Of a stretch of 64,000 bases of DNA, positions 57,729-64,000 are shown piece by piece. The DNA is from Cherax quadricarinatus (taxonomy: Eukaryota; Arthropoda; Malacostraca; Decapoda; Parastacidae). The notes under the pieces are model-generated. The model was given only the letters and a program-made list of their open reading frames with translations. It was not told the origin of the DNA and made no database searches. Positions within the stretch are counted from its first letter, which is position 1; the number at the start of each line of letters is the position of its first letter. A program made the position numbers and the translations under genes. Where the stretch lies: positions 26,646 to 90,645 of the forward strand of contig NW_027196456.1 in the NCBI RefSeq assembly GCF_038502225.1. Direction: 5' to 3'.

Positions 57729-59786
57729 ATGCCACCTAGACGAGTCAGACGCCTGGTGTCGGCATATACTTTGCATAACCTACCTAAATTGTCCCTACAG
57801 CGTTGTTGGCAAATTGCTCGTTCCATTGGCATTCCCTATAAACGCACTCTTACAGCTGCGCAACTGCGTTCACTTATTGCTGACATACTTATTGAAGAAG
57901 AGATGGCACATCAGACTCCTCCCTCTACGGGAGCTAGGGCAAAAACTACTATGTTCTCGCAGGAGGAAGATGATACACCTACGGAGCAAAATGGTCAGTA
58001 TAGTGCACATGGGTTGTCTCAGGGTGAATCAGCGTCGTTGGCACTTCAGCTGGCAAAAATCAATCTTGAGCAAACTAGGGAACAGAGAGCATTCGCAAGG
58101 GAAGAATTTGATAGGGAAAGAGAAAGGAGGCAGTTTTCGCATTCTGTAAACGATTTCAGTTTACAAAAAGCAGTACAGCTTGTTCCCCGCTTCAATGAGG
58201 CCGAACCAGAGCAATTTTTCGAAAGCTTCGAAAATCAGGCTCGAGCCTTGAGGTGGCCGGAACAGCACTGGGCAGCGTTGGTTCATACAGCATTATTGGG
58301 TAAGGCACAGGAATTTACGTCGGTATTAACTGACGCTGAATTCTCTGATTATCAAGTAGTGAAGACCACAGTGTTGGGAGCATATACATGTATCCCAGCT
58401 AAATATCGTAAGACCTTCAAATTGAACAGGCGGCAGCTTGGTCAATCCCTGGTGGACTTTGTGAGACAGCAAACCAAAGCTTTTACCAGCTGGTATAAAG
58501 CGAGTGGTGTCTCTAACTTTGAGGAGCTGGTGCAGCTTATTCTGATTGATAACCTGCTGGAGTCTGTGGGACCAGAGGTTCGTGTCTTTCTGCAGGATCG
58601 TGACTTAACCACTGCATTGGAGGCGGCCAGGTTGGCTGATACCTTCGAAACGAACCGCTCCTTGTCCGAGCGGTCCCGTCTCTCTTTTCAACAGTCTGGC
58701 GTGAGCAGAGATCGACAACATTGGAGAATGAAGTGCCAGCCGGAGGGAGAGCGTCTACGACATCCAACCAAGTCACCTGGTGAGCCACGCTTCTCAACAT
58801 ATGGTCCCCCTGCGGAGAGGCAAACTACTTATGGAGCATCTCGACAACAATATCCAGAGAGGCACCAGCCAGAACGACACCACTTGCAACGTCATCAGGG
58901 AGTAAAGGGCAAGCCTGTCGTCTGCTTCAGGTGTAATAAAGTAGGTCATATCAGTTCCAACTGCCCCCAAAAACCTCAACCCATCGGGAAAATCTCTAAT
59001 ATCCCTAGTAACATGTCCCCTAGAGAAGTAGAAAAAGGTATGGCCCCTTATTATTGCGAAAGTCTTATTTCCCTTCAGGAAAACTCAGAACCAACTAAAG
59101 TAAATACCTTTAGAGATACTGGAGCATATTGCTCACTTGTCAGAGAAGGAATATTACCCCTTTCAGAGAATACTTCCTTGAATTCATCAGTTTTATTGGA
59201 AGCCTATGGAGGAACTATATATTCTGTTCCTTTGCATAAAATTTATGTACAGTGCAAATATTACACTGGGTACTTGACTGTAGGTATCTCAAAAGGATTT
59301 CCCATGAAAAATGCTATGTTATTACTGGGTAATAACATTACTACTGTTAGTTCGTGTCCTGAACCTATAATGATTAATGCTTCTCCGGTGTTGGCCATAA
59401 CTCGGGCAACTTCCCAAGGGTTGTCTGGAGAGAATGTTGACCTATCCTTGGACGACTCCGATCTCGGAATAGCCACATTGTTTTACGAGGAAAACTGGCC
59501 AGAGCCTCGTAGATCAAGTGAACAGACCCCGATCAAGCCTTCCTATTCCCAGGTTGCAGGATTGCCAGATGTCTCTGTTTCCATGCCCGAGGGACTGTCC
59601 TTCCGGGAGGAACAACGAAAGGACCCTTCTTTAAAATTCGCTTTTGAGGCAGCCATGGGTAAATCCTCTTGGGGTCATCCAGTCAAGTATGAAGTTAAAA
59701 ATGATTATTTGGTTTGCACTGAGACTGGTAAGGAGAAAGAGGGCCCGGCAATTATACGACAGGTTAGTGGTTCCAACCAAGTATAG
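57729..59786 (+). CDS. Gypsy gag-protease polyprotein (Gmr1-like)
   Basis: 685 codons open. The N-terminus (1-60) has a SAP-like helical pattern (AQLRSLIADIL). A charged coiled-coil tract lies at about 105-135 (EQTREQRAFAREEFDRERER). The capsid region at about 155-310 (EQFFESFENQARALRWPEQH, then VKTTVLGAYTCIPAKYRKTF, FVRQQTKAFTSWY) resembles the SCAN-type capsid end, which is thought to derive from Gmr1-like gag. A CCHC zinc knuckle is at 399-412 (CFRCNKVGHISSNC). A retroviral-type aspartic protease starts near 440 with FRDTGAYCSLV (Asp-Thr-Gly at 463-465) and a later LLLGNN. Residues after about 640 already approach the integrase N-terminus; the last ~8 codons are off frame relative to 59755-59964. 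Confidence 0.88.
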   Translation: MPPRRVRRLVSAYTLHNLPKLSLQRCWQIARSIGIPYKRTLTAAQLRSLIADILIEEEMAHQTPPSTGARAKTTMFSQEEDDTPTEQNGQYSAHGLSQGESASLALQLAKINLEQTREQRAFAREEFDRERERRQFSHSVNDFSLQKAVQLVPRFNEAEPEQFFESFENQARALRWPEQHWAALVHTALLGKAQEFTSVLTDAEFSDYQVVKTTVLGAYTCIPAKYRKTFKLNRRQLGQSLVDFVRQQTKAFTSWYKASGVSNFEELVQLILIDNLLESVGPEVRVFLQDRDLTTALEAARLADTFETNRSLSERSRLSFQQSGVSRDRQHWRMKCQPEGERLRHPTKSPGEPRFSTYGPPAERQTTYGASRQQYPERHQPERHHLQRHQGVKGKPVVCFRCNKVGHISSNCPQKPQPIGKISNIPSNMSPREVEKGMAPYYCESLISLQENSEPTKVNTFRDTGAYCSLVREGILPLSENTSLNSSVLLEAYGGTIYSVPLHKIYVQCKYYTGYLTVGISKGFPMKNAMLLLGNNITTVSSCPEPIMINASPVLAITRATSQGLSGENVDLSLDDSDLGIATLFYEENWPEPRRSSEQTPIKPSYSQVAGLPDVSVSMPEGLSFREEQRKDPSLKFAFEAAMGKSSWGHPVKYEVKNDYLVCTETGKEKEGPAIIRQVSGSNQV

Positions 59787-59964
59787 ACCTCAGATATTAA
59801 ATATAGCTCATAATACGTCATCAGGAGGTCACTTAGGAATTACAAAAACCTTGTATAGAATCACAAAAGAATTTTATTGGCCAACATTAAAGAAAGATGT
59901 GAAGAATCATATTAGGTGTTGCCGAGAATGTCAGCAAGTTGGAAAAACCTGGACATTCTATTAA
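59755..59964 (+). pseudogene. Integrase zinc-binding domain (gypsy)
   Basis: The frame holds VVPTKYRPQILNIAH, then GGHLGITKTLYRI, FYWPTLKKDV and CRECQQ: an H-H-C-C zinc finger of a gypsy integrase, directly downstream of protease. Its frame differs by one from gag-protease (break near 59750-59765) and from the core that follows (break near 59943, in an A5 run). Confidence 0.88.
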
Positions 59965-60379
59965 ACCTGCACCTCTCCAACCCATACCTGCTGATGGAGA
60001 ACCTTTTGCAGATTTAATTATAGATTGTGTAGGTCCACTACCTAAGTCAAAGTCTGGAAATCAGTATTTATTTACAATTATGGATAAAGTAACCAGATAT
60101 CCTGAAGCGATCCCAATGCGTAGTATCAATACTAAAGCTATTCTCAAAGCTTTAACAAAATTCATTTCTTGTTTTGGCATTCCTAAAACTATACAAAGTG
60201 ATCAAGGTACTAACTTCACTGCCAAAGCATTTAGGGAAGTATTAACTAGGTTAGGGATAATTCACAACTTATCCACTGCCTATCACCCTCAGTCCCAAGG
60301 CGCCTTGGAAAGATTCCACCAAACATTAAAAACAATGATGAGAAGTTTTTTGCATGCACTTTCCGACAGATTGGGATGA
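59939..60379 (+). pseudogene. Integrase catalytic core (gypsy)
   Basis: DDE core: LIIDCVGPLPKSKSG (first Asp), FTIMDKVTRYPEAIP, TIQSDQGTNFTAKAF (second Asp) and AYHPQSQGALERFHQTLK (Glu). The frame leaves the open sequence near 60345-60360, at a T6 run. The core lies ~1.2 kb upstream of the RT, which is the notable point. Confidence 0.92.
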
Positions 60380-61145
60380 ATCTCTACCATTGTTGCTGTT
60401 CTCAGTACGAGAGACGGTGCAAGAGTCTACAGGGTATAGTCCGTTTGAGCTGATCTTTGGGCACAATGTACGAGGTCCTCTTCGGGTGCTCAAAGAAGGA
60501 TGGATGGGAGAAGACGTAAGCTCAGCACTCTACAACCCGTCTTCAAGGTTGCAGGTGGCACGTGAGTTAGCCACGGCTAAGCTAAAGACAGCTCAAAGTA
60601 AGATGAAACAGAGGTATGACAGAAGTGCACAATTCCGCTCCTTCCATCCAGGAGACAAGGTGTTGGTGCAGGAACCTATACCTGGCCACACCTTGAAAGC
60701 TAGATTTACGGGACCTATGCAGATAGTAAGTAGATTATCTGATTTAAATTATGTGGTAGCTCCCATTGATAAGACCTCAAAAACAAAAACTTACCACATA
60801 AATCAAATCAAGGCCTTTCATACACCAGATAAAGTCCCAGTAATGACTCTGTCCTCTACCTCTGAGGACGACTCTGACTCTTTGCACTCTATCTCTGAAA
60901 TTAATACTAAACTTTCAAATTCTGTCCTCCTCAAGGATCCTAGCCCGTTAATGGATGGATTATCTGAAATACAAGCAACCAATTTAACTGAGCTTCTACA
61001 GTCATATCCTAATATTTTTTCGGATGTGCCGAAAAAATGTACGTTAGGTTACCATGATGTAGATGTGGGGAAAAATCTAAACCAATTAAACTCTCCCCCT
61101 ACAGAGCTAATCCTGAAAAGCAAAGGTTACTTCAGCAGGAAGTAG
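60354..61145 (+). pseudogene. Integrase C-terminus and linker to RT
   Basis: Continues the integrase with STGYSPFELIFGHNVRGPL, a helical basic tract, and DKVLVQEPIPGHTLKARFTG then PMQIVSRLSDLNYVV, which is a GPY/F-like module near residues 117-135. An acidic/Ser-rich linker (STSEDDSDSLHS) follows. Near the end LLQSYPNIFSDVPKKCTLGY is the segment that normally precedes a gypsy RT. The last ~25 codons are off frame. Confidence 0.85.
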
Positions 61146-61150
61146 ACTTC

Positions 61151-61510
61151 TTGTTAGAACATGGTTTAGTGGAGGAGTCGTCTAGTCCATGGGCTTCACC
61201 GTGCATCCTAGTAAAAAAGGCTGATGGAGGGTTTCGTATGTGCACGGACTACCGTAAAGTGAACGAGGTCACAATTACAGATGCTTACCCTCTTCCTCGT
61301 CTGGATGACGTAATTGACTTTGTGGGTAAGGCTACTTTTGTGTCCAAATTAGATCTCCTTAAAGGTTACTATCAGGTACCTTTGACAGATAAGGCGAAGG
61401 AAATCTCTGCCTTCGTGATTCCAGGAGGTCATTATCAGTATACAGTTTACCCCCTTCGGAATGAAAAATTCCCCCTCTTCATTCCAGAAACTCGTCCATC
61501 AGGCTATTAA
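61151..61510 (+). pseudogene. Reverse transcriptase, N-terminal half (gypsy)
   Basis: MLEHGLVEESSSPWASPCIL, then VKKADGGFRMCTDYRKVNEV, AYPLPRLDDVID, FVSKLDLLKGYYQVPL (first catalytic Asp) and AFVIPGG. Fingers and start of palm of a Ty3/gypsy RT. The frame is lost near 61460 at 'gaatgaaaaattcccc', within the conserved F-G-[LM]-x-N-[AS] box. Confidence 0.92.
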
Positions 61511-62186
61511 AGGACTTGAAGGCACGGCAGCATACCTAGATGATATTGTTGTGGTGTCTGATACTTGGGATCAACACCTACTTAGACTTAAAGCTCTGTT
61601 TGAGACCTTTAAGAATTCCCAATTAACAGTTAATTTGTCTAAATCTACCTTTGGCCAGGCCACTGTCACTTTTCTAGGCCATGAAGTAGGTAGTGGTAAA
61701 GTTGCACCTAAACTTGCTAAAGTTCTTTCGATTAAAGAATATCCAGTTCCTCATGATAGGAAATCTCTTCAACGTTTCCTAGGCATGATAGGATTTTACA
61801 GAAGATTCTGTAAGAATTTCTCAGATATTGTAGCCCCTCTTACCTCTCTTACCAGTCATAAAGTTCCCTTTAATTGGACGTCAGATTGTAACACTGCTTT
61901 TAATAAAGCAAAAAGATTATTGTGCTCTGCACCCATTCTCTTGTCTCCAGACTTCTCCAAACCTTTTTCATTACAGGTTGATGCTTGTGAGTCTGGGGTT
62001 GGGGCGGTACTATTACAAATCGGGAACAAGGAGCTGCAGCCAATCGCATACTTTTCAGCCAAGTTCCAGCCACATCAGAGAGCTTACTCTACCATTGAAA
62101 AAGAAGCCCTCGCGCTGGTAATGGCTTTGGAGCATTTCGATGTTTATGTGGGCCCAAACATCGCAGGTGGTCACAGTCTACAGTGA
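61461..62186 (+). pseudogene. Reverse transcriptase palm and RNase H (gypsy)
   Basis: AAYLDDIVVVSDTWDQHLLR (YLDD at residues 25-28), FLGHEVGSGKVAPKLAKV, LQRFLGMIGFYRRFCKNFSD, then PFSLQVDACESGVGAVLLQI and YSTIEKEALALVMALEHFDV of RNase H. The frame ends near 62150; the last RNase H segment is in the next frame. Confidence 0.92.
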
Positions 62187-62334
62187 TCACAACCCGTTAG
62201 TCTATCTCCAAGCCATGAAGAATCACAACACAAGGCTTATGCGTTGGACTCTCAGGCTGCAGCCCTACAATATTTTTATTAAATATATTGCCGGCAAAGA
62301 AAATGTGTTGGCAGACTCTTTGTCAAGAGTCTAG
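62140..62334 (+). pseudogene. RNase H C-terminal end (gypsy)
   Basis: VVTVYSDHNPLVYLQAMKN, RLMRWTLRLQPYNIFI and GKENVLADSLSRV: the final Asp motif and the usual end of the gypsy RNase H, followed by a stop. Pol therefore ends with RNase H, not with integrase. Confidence 0.9.
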
Positions 62335-62337
62335 TTT

Positions 62338-62640
62338 AATATTTTATTTAGGTTAGGATGTATTTGTGGTAACCCCCCTTTCAAGCTCTTTTTTTTTTAT
62401 CCCCTGATGTGGGGGTTTTTTTTTAGTGAGGGGATACGGGCTACCGTCCGCTTGTATCTTGGACCTATGTTGGCTTATCTGACTGCTGTCTCACTCTGAG
62501 TTTAGGGTTTGGCTTTCAGGCACTAGGAAAGCTGAGCTCTATCTAAGAGTTGGATGGTGGAGAGGATAGGCGGTCCCATTATTTTGTGCCATGGCGGCAC
62601 GGTTACCACTGGGAGGTGGCAGCCTAATCCTGAGCCTTCT
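62338..62640 (+). other. 3' non-coding part of the gypsy element
   Basis: Contains T10 and 'gatgtgggggttttt' runs and no frame of interest. No env-like ORF fits between RNase H and the polypurine tract. Confidence 0.7.
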
Positions 62641-62653
62641 CGGGGGTGGGGGG
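62641..62653 (+). other. Polypurine tract
   Basis: CGGGGGTGGGGGG directly before TGTGGCATGC. This is where plus-strand priming should start and it fixes the 3' LTR start. Confidence 0.8.
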
Positions 62654-63078
62654 TGTGGCATGCAAAGAGTACGTAACCTTTATTCGGCGCATGGACACAC
62701 CCTCATTTACAGGCTATCTCCCCAACCAGCGAACCAGGTTGCTAAGAGTTGATGATGGGGCCCCATCGTTCAGCTAGTGACCAGGTTCTAGCCAATAAGA
62801 AGGTGGGATTGACAATCGCAGAGGTTATGTGGATACCGCTCTCCTGTCTGCCCTTGTCATTCCCATTCTAGAGCTGGTTGAAGCACGGTCTGCTTTCTTG
62901 TGGCTTCTATTTCTGCCTTGCTTACCGTGACGTGCACTATATTTATTACTGTACATAGTGTACATATTGCTGTTCTAAATTTGGTGAAGGATAATATAAG
63001 TCTAAACTTTTTCTACTGTGTTTATTTGCTCCCATTACACCTGGGTTAACAGGCCATTTGAAAGCCTAGGTTGTAATA
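62654..63078 (+). repeat. 3' LTR
   Basis: 425 bp, starting TGTGGCATGC and ending near 'cctaggttgtaata'. If the end is TACA at 63080 the usual CA terminus is met; the 5' copy argues for 63078. The last 193 bp equal the 5' LTR remnant. Confidence 0.82.
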
Positions 63079-64000
63079 CATGATACAGTATTGCCAGCTC
63101 CCACACCCCCACACATGATACAGTATTGCCAGCTCCCACACCCCCACACATGATACAGTATTGCCAGCTCCCACACATGACACAGTATTGCCAGCTCCCA
63201 CACCCTCACACATGATACAGTATTGCCAGCTCCCACACCCCCACACATGATACAGTATTGCCAGCTCCCACACCCCCACACATGATACAGTATTGCCAGC
63301 TCCCACACATGACACAGTATTGCCAGCTCCCACACCCCCACACATGACAGTATTGCCAGCTCCCACACCCCCACACATGATACAGTATTGCCAGCTCCCA
63401 CACATGACACAGTATTGCCAGCTCCCACACCCCCACACATGATACAGTATTGCCAACTCCCACACCCCCACACATGATACAGTATTGCCAGCTCCCACAC
63501 CCCCACACCTGATAGTATTGCCAGTTCCCACACCCCCACACATGACACAGTATTGCCAGCTCCCACGCCCCCGCACATGATACAGTATTGCCAACTCCCA
63601 CACCCCCACACATGAAACAGTATTGCCAGCGCCCACACCCCCACACATGATACAGTATTGCCAGCGCCCACACCCCCACACATGATACAGTATTGCCAGC
63701 GCCCACACCCCCACACATGATACAGTATTGCCAGCGCCCACACCCCCCACACATGATACAGTATTGCCAGCTCCCACACCCCCACACATGATACAGTATT
63801 GCCAGCGCCCACACCCCCCACACATGATACAGTATTGCCAGCGCCCACACCCCCACACATGATACAGTATTGCCAGCGCCCACACCCCCACACATGATAC
63901 AGTATTGCCAGCTCCCACACCCCCCCACATGATACAGTATTGCCAGCGCCCACACCCCCCACACATGATACAGTATTGCCAGCGCCCACACCCCCACACA
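63079..64000. repeat. 35-bp minisatellite running off the window
   Basis: About 27 units with 'catgatacagtattgccagc' then 'tcccacaccccca', plus shorter ~23-bp variants lacking the C run. The minus-strand frames of 263-317 codons are made only of this repeat and are not genes. The gypsy 3' LTR borders it directly. Confidence 0.96.

Larger units (their letters stand above)
57215..63078 (+). mobile_element. Ty3/gypsy retrotransposon, Gmr1-like (integrase before RT)
   Basis: A 5.86-kb LTR element. In order: truncated 5' LTR, leader, gag-protease, integrase, reverse transcriptase, RNase H, polypurine tract, 3' LTR. The domain sequences are gypsy-like (YLDD-type RT, GPY/F-like motif after the integrase core), but the pol order is copia-like. 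This combination defines the Gmr1 group, first described in deuterostomes. The LTR parts shared by both ends (193 bp) look identical, so insertion or gene conversion was recent. Pol frames are broken at least five times. No env-like frame is seen. Confidence 0.9.

Noticed and set aside
57670..58149. 159-codon + strand ORF
   Set aside because: Out-of-frame shadow of gypsy gag, with no domain.
63046..63999. Three overlapping minus-strand ORFs of 263-317 codons
   Set aside because: They consist only of the 35-bp tandem unit read in three frames; absence of stop codons in the unit explains the length.

Overview
The window is invertebrate nuclear DNA, most likely from a decapod crustacean (crayfish or lobster type). 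This is inferred from the mix of CR1-, RTE- and Penelope-type retroelements, tRNA-derived SINEs, long (TA)n/(ATT)n/(GA)n tracts and GC-poor introns with GT-AG borders; no species can be proved from the sequence. I recognise one host gene: the last two coding exons of a CPSF73/CPSF3-like pre-mRNA 3'-end processing endonuclease, at 3442-3564 and 11102-11200 on the + strand. Everything else is mobile DNA, its debris, or tandem arrays.

Region by region. 1-11.2 kb is the 3' end of CPSF3. Its last intron (7.5 kb) holds an apparently intact Tigger/pogo transposon, a piggyBac-like TTAA element, a Penelope-like endonuclease tail and a 5'-truncated RTE-like LINE; the preceding intron holds another RTE-like copy with a 12-bp target duplication and a CR1 tail. 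11.6-17 kb is a chain of imperfect palindromes made of RTE, Penelope-associated and unknown sequence. 18.0-19.4 kb is a solo LTR with a 5-bp target duplication, itself hit by a 162-bp SINE-like retroposon. 20-31.4 kb is a stack of LINEs inserted into each other: LINE A split by a SINE multimer and by LINE B, and LINE C split by LINE D. LINE D is a CR1-type element with an SGNH-esterase ORF1 and an open 981-codon EN-RT ORF2. 31.4-37.6 kb is SINEs, (TA)n and small arrays.

37.7-57 kb is dominated by minisatellites: a 16-bp array (3.6 kb), a 17-bp array (2.3 kb), a 32-bp array (3.4 kb) and a second, unrelated 32-bp array (2.3 kb). Several look as if they were seeded from nearby SINE or LINE sequence. 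57.2-63.1 kb is a Ty3/gypsy LTR retrotransposon whose pol order is protease-integrase-RT-RNase H, the copia-like order known from the Gmr1 group, with a SCAN-like capsid region in gag. A 35-bp array then runs off the right edge.

How the parts work together: LINEs (CR1, RTE and others) supply the machinery that probably moved the SINEs, as shown by 10-12-bp target duplications and tails resembling LINE ends. The best candidates for something new are the gypsy element with reordered pol, the dispersed hammerhead-like cassettes next to Penelope debris, the SINE multimer inserted as one unit, and satellites born from retroposon fragments.
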